Shown: positions 8,703 through 18,197 of the stretch, piece after piece | Numbering within the stretch: the first letter of the stretch is position 1 | How the letters are laid out: the number at the start of each line of letters is the position of its first letter | Assembly (NCBI RefSeq): GCF_004342985.1 | Contig: NZ_SMBO01000010.1 | Location: forward strand, 1-64,000 | DNA from: Novosphingobium sp. PhB57 | GTDB taxonomy: Bacteria > Pseudomonadota > Alphaproteobacteria > Sphingomonadales > Sphingomonadaceae | DNA: 64,000 nt | Direction of reading: 5' to 3' | The notes under the pieces: generated by a model | The model's database searches: none | Seen by the model: only the letters and a program-made list of their open reading frames with translations | What the model was told of the DNA's origin: nothing | Made by a program: the position numbers and the translations under genes

Positions 8703-9788
8703 TTATCGAACGAGCAATCTTTGTTTGTAATAATCCGCTTGGGCGTAAGCGGGTTGGTTGGACTGGATCACAGCCCATTCAGCGGGCGTCAAAGGGAGGC
8801 GGGGGTAGAGCGCCCCGTAATAGCGGGCAAGGTCGCCGCTGAATGGGTAATCTGAGGCTGGCACGAAATGAGAGAGGCCGATCCGGCGCATCACGGTAGC
8901 CATGGCCACCAGGTTGGCGTCAGAGGTGTCGGCCCCCCAAACTTCGGCGAGATCGAATGTCAGATGCTCGGCGAGCAAGGGTTGCGTCTCGAGCGCCTTG
9001 GCGAAGGCAGCAAGGGCAGAAAGCGTCTGCGGGTCCGTCCCCCCCCACCCCGCAGCGTGAGCGATCTGCACTGGGGTATTGCCGGCCGCCGGCAGAACCA
9101 CACGTACAAACGATTCTACGTCCCTTGCCCCGTAATCCGGTGCCCGGGTTCGCATGTGGATCGTGATCGCGAGGTGGGAGCGAGCAGCAGCACGCAATAC
9201 CTTCGCTAGTTTGTGGGCCTGGGCGGGATCGCGCAAATCCACGCCTGAGTTGGTGAGATGGATCTTCACTCCTGTCACATTGGGGTCTGCGCCCCAATAC
9301 GCGATCTCCGACAAGGCAGTGTCGGTCATCGGGTTCACGCCGATATAGACGCCGAAGCGCCCCGGATACTTTCGGGCTTCGGCCACAGTCCATGCATTCG
9401 CCGCGTGCAAGATATTGGCGTGATCCGGATTCTCCGGCACCATCATCGGGCTTTCCGCAAGGTAAGCCGTGGACATGATAAGACCCCGCCGAATTCCGGC
9501 GTTGTCCATCTGCGCGATGAGTTCGGCCATTCCATAGGCCCGGGTAAACGCTTCAGGACACTTGCCAATCCTGCCGGGACTGGAGCAGTAGCCCGGCAGG
9601 AACGCGAGGATCGCGGGAGAATGAACATGAAGGTGATGGTCCACTGCCACCGACACCTGCGATCCGGCTGCAGCAACAGTGGGGGCCGAAGCGGGCGGCG
9701 TCGACGGCGCGCGGGCAAAGCCGGGGTCCACTGCCGGCAGCACTGAGGCGGCCAGGAGGATCACGGCGATCAGGCGCCCGCTTCGCAT
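8703..9788 (-). CDS. Exported amidohydrolase-family metal-dependent hydrolase
   Basis: A 361-residue protein with a signal peptide (residues 1-26, cleaved near GFARA). The mature part begins with a metal-binding strand DHHLHVHSP (residues 50-58), as in amidohydrolase-2/TIM-barrel hydrolases. Further likely ligands are His in ITIHMRTRAP, His in PVQIAHAAGW and Asp in VPASDYPF near the C-terminus. It should hydrolyse a C-N or C-C bond in a small molecule in the periplasm. The ATG at 9786-9788 is chosen: it follows the stop of the S9 peptidase gene by one base and begins the signal peptide, while the longer frame would run into the upstream gene. It is last in the operon receptor > peptidase > hydrolase. 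Confidence 0.82.
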   Translation of the reverse strand: MRSGRLIAVILLAASVLPAVDPGFARAPSTPPASAPTVAAAGSQVSVAVDHHLHVHSPAILAFLPGYCSSPGRIGKCPEAFTRAYGMAELIAQMDNAGIRRGLIMSTAYLAESPMMVPENPDHANILHAANAWTVAEARKYPGRFGVYIGVNPMTDTALSEIAYWGADPNVTGVKIHLTNSGVDLRDPAQAHKLAKVLRAAARSHLAITIHMRTRAPDYGARDVESFVRVVLPAAGNTPVQIAHAAGWGGTDPQTLSALAAFAKALETQPLLAEHLTFDLAEVWGADTSDANLVAMATVMRRIGLSHFVPASDYPFSGDLARYYGALYPRLPLTPAEWAVIQSNQPAYAQADYYKQRLLVR

Positions 9789-9789
9789 C

Positions 9790-11763
9790 CTACTGCCCTT
9801 CCGAAAGCAGTGTACGCTTCCAAAATTCCACGCTGGCCTGGAAGTAATATTCCTCGTTTTCCTTCTTGTGGAACCCGTGCCCTTCGTTGGTGGCATTTAG
9901 GTACCAGGTGGGATTACCTGCCGCCCGCAGAGCCTTGGCAATCTGCTGGCCTTCGGAGGCGGGAACGCGCGGATCGTTGCCGCCTGTCGCAATGAACAGC
10001 GGGATGTGGATTTTCGAGATGCTGGTGAGCGGCGAGATCTCCATTAGCTTGGTACGCTGCTTGGGATCGCGCTCGTCCCCATATTCCGGTCGACGCAAGT
10101 CACGCCGATAGCTCTGGGTGTTCTCAAGGAACGTCACGAAGTTTGATATTCCGACATAGCAGCTCGCACTTTTCAGCTTGTCGGAGAAGTGTGTCGAGGA
10201 GGCATAGCACATGTATCCGCCATAGCTGACGCCTGTCACTGAGAAGCGGCCGGCATCGAGCGTGCCGTCTTTTGCGAAGTGATCGAGGAAGGCTCCGATG
10301 TCCTTGACCGAATCCTCCCGCTTGAAGGGACCATTGTCGAGATTAACGAAACGCTTGCCGAAGCCCGAGGAGCCCCGAACATTAGGAAAGAACAGTGCGA
10401 TGCCCAGTTCGTTCAGGTAATAGTTTTCCGCTCCAAGGAAATCAGGGCGGGTCTGCCCTTCGGGCCCCCCATGGATGTCGAGCAGTAGCGGGCGCTTGCC
10501 GGGGAATTTGGCTTGATCGGGACGGTAAAGGAAGCCGGTCACGGTCTCGCCGTCGAAGCTCTTGATGGTGACGAGTTCGGGCTCTACATTTTTTGCTGCG
10601 TCAAGCCCGCCTGTCTCGCTTGCGGTCCAGCGGGTAACCGCCAATGTCTTGGGGTCGACTGAAAAGGCGTCGCCCGGGACTTTGGCGGAGGACAGGCTGA
10701 AGCCAATGGCTCCCCAAGGCGCGATCTGAATGGCAGGGCCGATCGCCCAGGGGATGACCCCCGTCGGCAGCCCTGTGACCTTTCGGATTGTGCCGCCGGG
10801 CATGTCCATCACACGAAGTACGCTTACGCCCGCCTCGTTTGTCGCATAGGCGATAAAGCTACCATCTCCGGCCAGCGCGTAGTCGCTGACGTCCCACTTT
10901 TCCCGGGTAATCGGCGTGAATTTGCCGCTCTTGGCATCGAGCTTGCCGAGCTGCGTGAAATCGCTTCCGCCAGCATCGCTCAGCACCCAGATGGTGCCGT
11001 CAGCGGCGTATTGCGGGTCGATAAACGAGGCTTCTGCCTTGGCATCGGTCAGCGCCTTGAGCTTGCCCGAGGCAAGATCCACTTTGTAGACCACGGATTT
11101 GTTGATCGACAGGCGATTGACGGCCAGCGCGGTTCTGCCGTCGGGCGCAAAAGCGGCAAAGGTGAAGCCACCGCCGCTAACCTGCGCAACGAGGCGGTCG
11201 CTCTTCGGCTCCCGCGGATTGATGACATAGAGGTCCATGTCGGTACCGTTGCGGCGTGTGGAGGTGTAGCCCATCGTTTTGCCATCCGCGCTCCAGGCAC
11301 CGAGCCAGTTCCGGCTCTTCCCATCAGTTATGCGCTCGAGCCGCCCATCCGCGAGACGGTAAAGCTGATAGAATTCATCCCCTCCGCTATCCTGCATGAC
11401 CACCGTGAGGTGGTCCCTCGCAGGCGACATCGAAGAGGCCAACACCGGTTCCTTGCCGAAGCTGATCTGGGTCCGCGCGCCGCCCGGCGCCTTCACGACG
11501 TGAAGCTGGTTAGTCGCACCGAAGCGAGTCTTGACCAGCATAGAGCGGTCGGTGGTATTCCAACCGAGGAAATCGGCACGGCGGGATTCGAGGTAGGGGC
11601 GGGTCGCAGAGACCACAGAATCGGGAATTGCGGGAACGTCCTCGATGTCGATAGCGGCCGGCTTTTCGGCATCGCCGTAGGCGGGGGTGCCAACCAGGGC
11701 CAGCAGTGCCAATGCGCAAGCGGAACCTGCGGAAAGGCGATGGAGCGCGGCAGGTGATTTCAT
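9790..11763 (-). CDS. S9-family prolyl-oligopeptidase-type peptidase, exported
   Basis: A 657-residue serine peptidase with a signal peptide (ending TPAYGDA). Residues about 40-400 form a PD40-like propeller and the C-terminal 250 residues an alpha/beta-hydrolase domain. The triad can be read: Ser513 in GVSYGGYM, Asp597 in GGNDPRVP and His629 in EGHGFHKKE. DIHGGPEG supplies the oxyanion-hole region. It likely cuts short peptides or acyl-peptides in the periplasm. The ATG at 11763 is used because the signal peptide starts there. It is the middle gene of the operon: 86 bases after the TonB receptor, with a strong hairpin in the gap, and one base before the amidohydrolase. Confidence 0.9.
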   Translation of the reverse strand: MKSPAALHRLSAGSACALALLALVGTPAYGDAEKPAAIDIEDVPAIPDSVVSATRPYLESRRADFLGWNTTDRSMLVKTRFGATNQLHVVKAPGGARTQISFGKEPVLASSMSPARDHLTVVMQDSGGDEFYQLYRLADGRLERITDGKSRNWLGAWSADGKTMGYTSTRRNGTDMDLYVINPREPKSDRLVAQVSGGGFTFAAFAPDGRTALAVNRLSINKSVVYKVDLASGKLKALTDAKAEASFIDPQYAADGTIWVLSDAGGSDFTQLGKLDAKSGKFTPITREKWDVSDYALAGDGSFIAYATNEAGVSVLRVMDMPGGTIRKVTGLPTGVIPWAIGPAIQIAPWGAIGFSLSSAKVPGDAFSVDPKTLAVTRWTASETGGLDAAKNVEPELVTIKSFDGETVTGFLYRPDQAKFPGKRPLLLDIHGGPEGQTRPDFLGAENYYLNELGIALFFPNVRGSSGFGKRFVNLDNGPFKREDSVKDIGAFLDHFAKDGTLDAGRFSVTGVSYGGYMCYASSTHFSDKLKSASCYVGISNFVTFLENTQSYRRDLRRPEYGDERDPKQRTKLMEISPLTSISKIHIPLFIATGGNDPRVPASEGQQIAKALRAAGNPTWYLNATNEGHGFHKKENEEYYFQASVEFWKRTLLSEGQ

Positions 11764-11804
11764 CAGGCGGTCCTCATGGGAAATTGGGGAAATGACAGGA
11801 AGGA

Positions 11805-11833
11805 TCGGCGCGGTCCTTCGCGGACCGCGCCGA
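11805..11833 (-). promoter_or_regulatory. Intercistronic hairpin between TonB receptor and S9 peptidase
   Basis: A 12-bp perfect stem, 11805-11816 against 11822-11833, with a five-base loop lies in the 86-base gap between the receptor stop and the peptidase start. There is no T-run on the minus strand afterwards. It probably tunes readthrough or protects the receptor mRNA, so that the receptor is made in excess over the downstream enzymes (inference). Confidence 0.6.
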
Positions 11834-11849
11834 AGTGATACCACAAGCC

Positions 11850-14546
11850 TTACAGCGCGACGCGGGCGCCGATCGTCACGTAGCGTCCCACCACGTCATA
11901 GTAAGGCGAGTAGAGCGAGCCGACCGGCGGATCTTTGTCGAAGAGATTGTTGACATTGGCATAAAGCTCGAGCTGCGGGCCGGTATCATTCTTGATCCTC
12001 ACCTTCATCTGCGCATCGAAGTAGGTATAGGCTTTGATGTGGTTGTTCGAGATCGCCAGCGTCGAGTTGTACTCGCCGGGCGAGATATAGCGAGCGCGCA
12101 CGAGACCCGACAGGGCCTGGCTCTCATAACCAACCGTGGCATTTACACGCCACTTGGGCACGCCGAGACCGAAGGAATAGCCCTGCGAACGGACATATTC
12201 GATCTGCGAGACACCGTCGTTGGTAGTCAGACTGTCGATCCAGGTACCGACGAGACCGAGCCGGACCTGTCCCTTGCCAGAGCCGAAGACTTGGTCAAGC
12301 GGTAGGACGTAATCAACCTGGGCATCGATACCGTTGGTCTTGTAGTTCGACAGATTGACGTAACTTGACACGGTGCGGGTGATTTGCCCAGCTGCGTTGC
12401 GCTCAACGCGGTCGCACAGTTCGTTATTGCCGTTGTAGCACCGCGTCACCAGATCTTGAGCCGAGATTGTGGTGATCACGTCGTCGATAGTGATGTCGAA
12501 GTAATCGAGCGAGAGATTTAGGCGGGGGATCGAGGGCGGGTTCCAGGTCGCCCCGAAGGTCCAGGTATCGGCCTTCTCCGGATCGAGATCCGGATTGCCG
12601 CCACCGTTGCTGAGTACGTATTCGGTTTGCCCGTTCCAGGGGTTTACGATATTATTGTAGCCCGTCGTCGACTGCGTGAAGAGTTCCGAAAGATTGGCCG
12701 AGCGGATGTCTCGCGAACGCGTGATGCGGCCACGGAAGCCTGGAAAGAATTCGTTCGTTGCGCCCAGCTTCCACGACCAGATTGAGCCAGAGGTATTATA
12801 GTCCGACAGGCGGACTGCGCCGTTGAAGTCAAACCGGCGCAGAAGCGGGGTGTCGTGGACCAGCGGAACCAAAACTTCAGCGAAGGCTTCCTTCACGTTG
12901 AAGCTGCCAGATAACGGTGAGAAGCTGAACGTTCGATAGGCGCCAGCGGCATCGAGGTCGCTCACGGTCTGCCGAATCGATTCCTTGCGCGCTTCGGCGC
13001 CAATAGCGATCGAGACTGGGCCCGCAGGAAGTTGGAACGGCTCGCCGCGAAGGCTGATGCCGCCGACATCAAGCTTGGACTTCGCGCGCATCGAAGGGGT
13101 GCCGGTGACGTAATCGATGGCATCCTGTGAGGGGGAGCCTTCTCCGAACAGGTTAAGCGGTGCGCAGCCGGAGTTTGCATTGGTCAGGGCCACGCGGCAC
13201 ACGGCAGCGCCACTGGCCGGATCGATAACAGCATCAACAGCGTTCGCGAAATTTTGCGTAAGCAGGAAACCGGGGGTGTCGATGTTGTTCTGGTACTCAC
13301 CGTGGCTGTAGTAAGCGCTGTAGCGCCAATCTCCGCCGAAAGTCCCATCAACCGCGAGCGTACCCTGCGTAGTCTTGCGCTCAAAATCGATGCGAGAGAA
13401 GGACAGGTCGTTGTTGAAGCGGCCCATGTAAAAACCGGTCTGGCCTGCGCTTGCCAAGGTGTCCTTGATGCCCTGCGACAGGAATGCGTTTTCTGCACTG
13501 ATATAGACGCCAGAGCTTGCCGAACCCTGCACGTTATCACCGAACCAGGTGTAGTTGTTGTACATGCGCGAGTGCCGCAGTTCAGCCGTAACAGTCAGTG
13601 CGGGGCTGACTTCATAGCTGAGGCTGGCCATGCCCGAATAGCGGCGCTGCGGTGTGACAAGTGGGCTCAGGTCGTCGTTCGAAGGACCCTCGCCGCCGGC
13701 CGAATAGCTCCCCGAGACGGCATTGCCGTAGTCATAAGGACGCAGCGATCCGTTCGAATTGAAGGCTTGCCCCCTCAGCGCGCCCGACGTGATGAGGCCG
13801 CCGTAGGCCATGTTCGCATAGCCAACATCCGGCGTCATCGTTCCGTTGAAGACCGCCCAGCGGCCCACGTTCGGGCGGCTGACCTTGGGCACCACGCCTT
13901 CACTGTCGTAGAATTCGCCGCCTACCACGAAGTGGCCGCGACCGTCTCCAAAGGAGACCCCCGCCTTGCCTTCGAAGCGATATTCGAAATCGTCATTGTA
14001 GCGCGACAGGCCGGCAGAGGCTCCCAATGTAGCGCCGGTGTACTTGCTGTCAGTCTGGAGATTGACGACACCAGCCACTGCGCCCGAACCCCAGGCCGCC
14101 GAAGCGCCGCCGGTGACAACGTCGACGCCCTTCAGCATGATCGATGGCACAGTATTCAAGTCGTTTTCGCTAGAGAAGCGGCGACCATTCATGAGCACGA
14201 GCGTGCGGTTCACGCCGAGTCCGCGAAGATCGACTGGTGCTTGTCCAGCGCCTGTATTCGTGCCGGTCGTCTGGGGCGAGGTGGTTGCGCGAAACTGCGG
14301 CATGTCGTTCAGCGCCGCAGCAACGTTGGCGCGCTGGCCGACCGAAAGATCGTCGGCGCCGAGATGCAGTGTCGGCGTAGGCGCGTCGAAGCCGGAGGCA
14401 TCAATGCGGGAGCTGGACACGACGATCTCACCCAATGGCTCGTCGGGGGCAGCCGTGTTGTCCTGTGCTAGTGCCGGGAGCGCGAACGCCATGGCGGCGG
14501 CAAGCACACTGGCGCTGCCGGTCAGCCGGTTACGAAAAGATTTCAT
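11850..14546 (-). CDS. TonB-dependent outer-membrane receptor (copy 1)
   Basis: An 898-residue receptor. It has a signal peptide cut after ALAQ, a plug domain at about 35-190 with DLRGLGVNRTLVLMNGRR and VTGGASAAWGSGAVAGVVN, and a beta-barrel ending in the strand YVTIGARVAL at the C-terminus. Two cysteine-containing surface segments (AAVCRVALTNANSGC and RCYNGNNELCDR) are probably disulfide-bonded extracellular loops. It imports a bulky ligand by TonB energy; the neighbours suggest a peptide-like or amidated ligand. The ATG at 14546 begins the signal peptide; the frame runs 13 codons further upstream. It is first in its operon. It is clearly paralogous to the receptor at 49551-52244. Confidence 0.93.
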   Translation of the reverse strand: MKSFRNRLTGSASVLAAAMAFALPALAQDNTAAPDEPLGEIVVSSSRIDASGFDAPTPTLHLGADDLSVGQRANVAAALNDMPQFRATTSPQTTGTNTGAGQAPVDLRGLGVNRTLVLMNGRRFSSENDLNTVPSIMLKGVDVVTGGASAAWGSGAVAGVVNLQTDSKYTGATLGASAGLSRYNDDFEYRFEGKAGVSFGDGRGHFVVGGEFYDSEGVVPKVSRPNVGRWAVFNGTMTPDVGYANMAYGGLITSGALRGQAFNSNGSLRPYDYGNAVSGSYSAGGEGPSNDDLSPLVTPQRRYSGMASLSYEVSPALTVTAELRHSRMYNNYTWFGDNVQGSASSGVYISAENAFLSQGIKDTLASAGQTGFYMGRFNNDLSFSRIDFERKTTQGTLAVDGTFGGDWRYSAYYSHGEYQNNIDTPGFLLTQNFANAVDAVIDPASGAAVCRVALTNANSGCAPLNLFGEGSPSQDAIDYVTGTPSMRAKSKLDVGGISLRGEPFQLPAGPVSIAIGAEARKESIRQTVSDLDAAGAYRTFSFSPLSGSFNVKEAFAEVLVPLVHDTPLLRRFDFNGAVRLSDYNTSGSIWSWKLGATNEFFPGFRGRITRSRDIRSANLSELFTQSTTGYNNIVNPWNGQTEYVLSNGGGNPDLDPEKADTWTFGATWNPPSIPRLNLSLDYFDITIDDVITTISAQDLVTRCYNGNNELCDRVERNAAGQITRTVSSYVNLSNYKTNGIDAQVDYVLPLDQVFGSGKGQVRLGLVGTWIDSLTTNDGVSQIEYVRSQGYSFGLGVPKWRVNATVGYESQALSGLVRARYISPGEYNSTLAISNNHIKAYTYFDAQMKVRIKNDTGPQLELYANVNNLFDKDPPVGSLYSPYYDVVGRYVTIGARVAL

Positions 14547-15012
14547 TAAGAAGCCCTGTTGCTGAGCCTCATTTCCTGAGGCCATTTATGTTGGTGGCCT
14601 CCCCCATGAATATCTATCAATGAGTGTTTGGACGCGCTCCGCTGTCACCGCCAAGTATAAGGCCGCGATCGATGGATATTGCGTTTATGTTGAGGTGCGA
14701 CCCTCTAGTGTCTCATTTTTATTGCAAAGGTTTGTAACAATCGCGCCGCGATACACAACAACAATTTTTGCACTTGAGCAGACGCAAAAATGTTGCACCC
14801 TAGTGCAGCCCTTCCACGCTTCGCACCCTGTCGATAAGATCTGCACTGTGAAATGCTGCCGATTGCCGCGATATACGGCCTGAAGATGATCAACGGATTG
14901 TGCAAACGTCCAAGCGGCTGACCACATGTCGATCCGGCATAGCCACCATTTGTAACTCATCGCACGCGGCCCGAAGAAGTCTAGTCGATCCTGTCTAAAG
15001 TTCATCGATCCA
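14547..15012. promoter_or_regulatory. Receptor-operon leader and promoter region
   Basis: A 466-base non-coding stretch upstream of the receptor operon. It contains a palindrome TGCAC-CCTA-GTGCA (14794-14807) about 250 bases before the ATG, plus several TTGCA-like half sites between 14710 and 14810. These could be operator sites. No clear -35/-10 pair was identified. Confidence 0.4.
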
Positions 15013-15381
15013 TCAAATGGCTTGCGGTCGCTCTGCGATATCCGCAAGCAGTTGATTCAAGTCTTTCTCTCGGATTACTCTCTCGAACTGAAATCCCGCC
15101 TGGTGTCCATGTTGCCAGACTAAATGGGCATCGATCCGGCCAATGAACGGAAGGAGAAGCTCAACACGTTCGCCGAGCTCAAGGGCAATCGTGCCCTCGT
15201 TCATGAAGCCTTGCGCTGAAAGATTAATAATATGCAAGGCCATGTCGCCCAGCCGGCGATTGGTTCCAACCGTCTGAAAATCGACCCGGTGTCGCAGGGC
15301 TTTCCGTGCATCCCTCACCGACAATTTAGCTCGCATTGTCACTGCGCCAATTCTCCGCACTTCGACGACCAAATTAGACAC
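15013..15381 (-). CDS. PilZ-domain protein
   Basis: A 122-residue protein made of one PilZ domain. The c-di-GMP-binding signature is visible: RKALRHRVDF (Arg-rich N-terminal motif) and NLSAQGFMNEG (the usual [D/N]-x-S-x-x-G turn), followed by the strands ERVELLLPF and IDAHLVWQHGHQAGFQF. It probably binds c-di-GMP and acts on motility or envelope functions through a partner protein not found here. The start at 15381 is the longest; an ATG at 15336 (MRAKLS) would also keep the domain whole. It is a single gene. Confidence 0.8.
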   Translation of the reverse strand: MSNLVVEVRRIGAVTMRAKLSVRDARKALRHRVDFQTVGTNRRLGDMALHIINLSAQGFMNEGTIALELGERVELLLPFIGRIDAHLVWQHGHQAGFQFERVIREKDLNQLLADIAERPQAI

Positions 15382-15562
15382 AGATAGTTAAATTTATGCT
15401 AAGTCCAATCACCATTTTCGCGGAGCGCTAATTAAATACACGTCAAAATGATGAACTTTCATTCATCTCATATCTATTTTGAGGGATAATTTTATTTTTC
15501 GCGTAAGGGATGCCGATAGCTCTCAATGACAGCATTGTAATGGCGAGCGGCGTCGATTTGCG

Positions 15563-15766
15563 GTGTATGTTAAACAGATGCAGAAAAATCTCAATTCTTC
15601 AGTGCAACTTTTTTCAGCCGTCCCGGCTCCTCGCATCGAGCATGTTTTCATGACCTTATCAACCGCAGGTTTTTCTCAATGGCCTCAAGACGAGGAAGAC
15701 CTTTTAAGGTTTTTCACGTTTATGCTCGATTTACTTCAGGCTGGTGATTCAACGCCGAATCATTGA
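15563..15766 (+). CDS. Possible small hypothetical protein (up to 67 aa)
   Basis: A short frame with a GTG start at 15563 or ATG at 15578, ending LLQAGDSTPNH. The C-terminal half (WPQDEEDLLRFFTFMLDLLQ) has an amphipathic helical character that argues for translation, but there is no recognised family and no strong ribosome site. It may equally be chance. Confidence 0.3.
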   Translation: MYVKQMQKNLNSSVQLFSAVPAPRIEHVFMTLSTAGFSQWPQDEEDLLRFFTFMLDLLQAGDSTPNH

Positions 15767-16779
15767 GTTACCCAATCCCGGGCTGTCTGCGAAGGTCTGG
15801 GCAGCAATTGTTTGGAACTAAGGCGTGGCAAAGGAAGGTCTGTCGGGATGTGCACAGACTGCTCGGCGCGTGATTTGGCGGGCTTCACCGGATGCCGTAA
15901 TTGCATTGCACTGTCACGCGTGTCACAAAACGCGTGCCGGGCGCGCACCTCACGCAACGCATTATTTCCCACTACGTGCGCGCGATCTAGAGAACGCGCG
16001 ATCGCTGCTTAGAAATGCTTCGAGCATCGCTGGAACTAGAGTAGAAACAGCCTCTTTGCCATAATCCTTCGCATCCCCAGGTTTAGCGGCAGACATGGAA
16101 CCTGTGGTGGTGGCGCCATTCGGTTCAGCAGCGTCGATCGTTTCAGCGATAGCGGTGGCCGCTCCAATGCCGCGGGCGATCATAGCGGCGATAATCATGA
16201 TATTGGTCGCGTCGCCCTTCGTAGCGCTGGTGATCGCGAGGGTGTGCGTCGGCCGTAGCGGCTATGCCGGGCCATCAGCTATTGCCGCAAGTACAAGAGG
16301 TTATTTAAGAATTTTCATAGTCGCCTTCTTATGGTGGAAGCCATGAGATGGCTCGGTGGATGGATTGCCGATGTACGCTGCGACGACTTGTGGCTCGTTC
16401 ACTGCAACTAGGGGTGCGCGCCCTTATGTCCGGGATCGGGCATCTCCCCCCTCAACCAGGCGATTACGGTTGACCTCGCCGTCGCCGACACCAGTCGATG
16501 CAAAAAGCATCATCTGTTCGGCCTTTCACCCGACGTGAGCGATCTCTCCCGAGGCCGCTTCGAGCTTTAAGAAATGGGAGCACCGCCGGTTTCGCCGCAG
16601 TTTTCGGGAAGATGTGGCCCACCTGGCGGCTTATCATGAATACGCATCGCTGTGTTCAGCGGAAAGCCTCTTTCGACAAGAGACGCAGGTCATCATCGCC
16701 GGGGCATTCGTAGGCGATCGTAATTGGTTGTGCACGGTTCGCTTCATATCGCGAAGTCGCAGGACGCTCCGAAACCTCC
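15767..16779. other. About 1 kb without a supported gene
   Basis: All frames are short and overlap on both strands. A plus-strand frame about 16095-16346 contains a hydrophobic stretch (IIAAIIMILVASPFVALVIA) that could be a membrane helix, but the opposite strand is open too. Coding-like pieces near 16570-16700 change frame. This is best read as decayed sequence. Confidence 0.4.
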
Positions 16780-17382
16780 CTAAGGTCCGAGTTCCAAGAG
16801 CCAGGACGCCATCTCTTCGTTGCCTTGGGCCCGGGCTAAGCTGACAGCATCGTTTCCCGCAGCGTCAATCGCTCGCAGATCCGCGCCGTTGGAAACAAGC
16901 AAATCGATAATATCGCGGTGACCAAAAAGTGATGCCATCATCAGTGGCGTTTGACCGGCGGAATTGCGCTGGTTGGCATCAGCTCCTGCATCAATGAGTT
17001 TTTTCGCAATCCTGAGGTGGCCCTTAAAACACACTCCCATTAACGGGCTCCCGCTCACCGTGTCACCATCGGCCGCCGCGCCCAGCTCGAGGAGCAATCC
17101 GGTTGTGCTCTCGTGACCATTGTACGTTGCGAGTACCAGCGCCGTATGGCCTTTGATATCGTGGGCTTCCAGATCCGCGCCTGCGTCGATCAGGGGGGTG
17201 ATCATATCGTCCCGTCCGATTCGCGCTGCTTCAAACAGCAGCTCTTGGATCCTTTCGGGCGATGGCAGGGACGAGTCATTTACAGATCCCGGGGGGCCTT
17301 GGTCATGGCGCTGGTCGTCAACGGATTGTTGATCGGGGCGGTTCGCATTGGCTTTCCCGCGAGTATCGTTCGATCCTGTCAT
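16780..17382 (-). CDS. Ankyrin-repeat protein
   Basis: A 200-residue protein with a polar, probably disordered N-terminus (about residues 1-40, rich in Asp/Gln/Asn) and four to five ankyrin repeats filling the rest. The units GHTALVLATYNGHESTTGLLLELGA, residues following GQTPLMMASLFGHRDIIDLL, and GNDAVSLARAQGNEEMASWL show the TPL/TAL-x-x-A and GAD signatures. Such proteins mediate protein-protein contact; bacterial homologues often sit beside catalase genes, but no catalase is present here. The ATG at 17382 is chosen: GGAG lies just upstream, and the TTG at 17493 would place the candidate stress promoter inside the gene. Confidence 0.8.
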   Translation of the reverse strand: MTGSNDTRGKANANRPDQQSVDDQRHDQGPPGSVNDSSLPSPERIQELLFEAARIGRDDMITPLIDAGADLEAHDIKGHTALVLATYNGHESTTGLLLELGAAADGDTVSGSPLMGVCFKGHLRIAKKLIDAGADANQRNSAGQTPLMMASLFGHRDIIDLLVSNGADLRAIDAAGNDAVSLARAQGNEEMASWLLELGP

Positions 17383-17445
17383 GTGCCAAGCTCCGGCGTT
17401 CCCAAAAAGGGAAATTGTTTGGGCCCGCGCCCATTCATTCACCAC

Positions 17446-17470
17446 AACATCGGTTGTATCGATGAGTTCC
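17446..17470 (-). promoter_or_regulatory. Candidate EcfG (general stress sigma) promoter
   Basis: On the minus strand GGAAC (17470-17466) and GTT (17448-17446) are spaced by exactly 17 bases, matching the alphaproteobacterial EcfG consensus GGAAC-N16/17-GTT. It lies 64 bases upstream of the ankyrin ATG. The element is short, so chance is possible. Confidence 0.45.
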
Positions 17471-17597
17471 GAAAGTTTCGCGAACGCTATCAAGCGATCG
17501 GTTAATGGCAGCTGAGGCGGAGCAATCCAGCGCGTGTAAGCGGTAACCGCGAGTTGCGGACGTCGCCAGGTTGTGGTGCCCTCCTCTTCCTGTTGGG

Positions 17598-17810
17598 CTA
17601 TTCCCTGCTTTGTCGGGCTGCTTGTTGTTCGCTGTCATCGCCGCCGAGATCGAGTGACCATTTGATTATCTGCTCTTCGGTGATCCGGGCTAACAGGTTC
17701 AATTTCTCAGCTTCTGCCGGGTCAGAAGACGGCGCTGTTTGCAGCAGGTCAATCTTTTGCAAGAGGCGGCTTCGCTCGATATTAAAATACTTAAGGCATT
17801 TTTCGAGCAT
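17598..17810 (-). CDS. Small helical hypothetical protein (70 aa)
   Basis: A 70-residue charged protein starting MLEKCLKYFNIERSRLLQKI, with heptad-like spacing of Leu/Ile through the first 55 residues and a polar C-terminus. It resembles the small coiled-coil-like stress or regulatory proteins of sphingomonads but no family was recognised. The ATG at 17810 is preferred to the one five codons upstream because the helical pattern starts there. Confidence 0.5.
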   Translation of the reverse strand: MLEKCLKYFNIERSRLLQKIDLLQTAPSSDPAEAEKLNLLARITEEQIIKWSLDLGGDDSEQQAARQSRE

Positions 17811-17825
17811 GTCCCCGGACCCCAA

Positions 17826-18166
17826 ATATATGGACTTACGTGCCCGGTGGATTTCGAAAAAAACGCCGAGATTGTTTGAGGATCGCCGCCAACAAAGCGG
17901 ACTGAACTGGCGGTTCTAGGCAGGAGTGCTGGCGGTTATCGAAAAAATTAGTAATAGGCGGGATGATCATTGTTCACATCCGGTCTACAACGCTTTTCTC
18001 CCTGCGAGAATGCCACCGCGGTTTAAGTTAAGGCTGTAGATGGGAATATTCAATTCGCCTTACGATGTCGGCCAGCGGCAAGGCTCACCCCGCGCGAGCA
18101 TCGCAAGATGAGCCCGAGTCTGTTCAAAAATAGAATGATACTTGCAGGTCGGGAAATCAAGAATTG
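17826..18166. other. Intergenic, no gene seen
   Basis: A 340-base stretch upstream of the small helical protein and downstream of the acidic protein. No frame, tRNA or repeat was recognised. Confidence 0.5.
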
Positions 18167-18192
18167 TGCGGCGGCTAAAATTAGCCGCCGCA
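18167..18192 (-). terminator. Strong hairpin after the acidic protein gene
   Basis: A perfect 12-bp stem, 18167-18178 against 18181-18192 (TGCGGCGGCTAA and its complement), begins six bases past the stop codon. On the minus strand it is followed by ACAATTCTTGATTT, a modest U-rich tract. It is the best terminator candidate in the window. Confidence 0.75.
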
Positions 18193-18197
18193 TAGTC

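Noticed and set aside
13254..14471. 405-residue plus-strand frame opposite TonB receptor 1
   Set aside because: It is antisense to a clear receptor, has His/Arg/Val-rich mirror composition and no family features; such frames are usual in GC-rich DNA.
14794..14807. TGCAC-CCTA-GTGCA as an NtrC site
   Set aside because: NtrC half-sites need a longer centre (TGCACC-N5-GGTGCA-like) and no sigma-54 promoter was found before the receptor. It is kept only as an unnamed palindrome.
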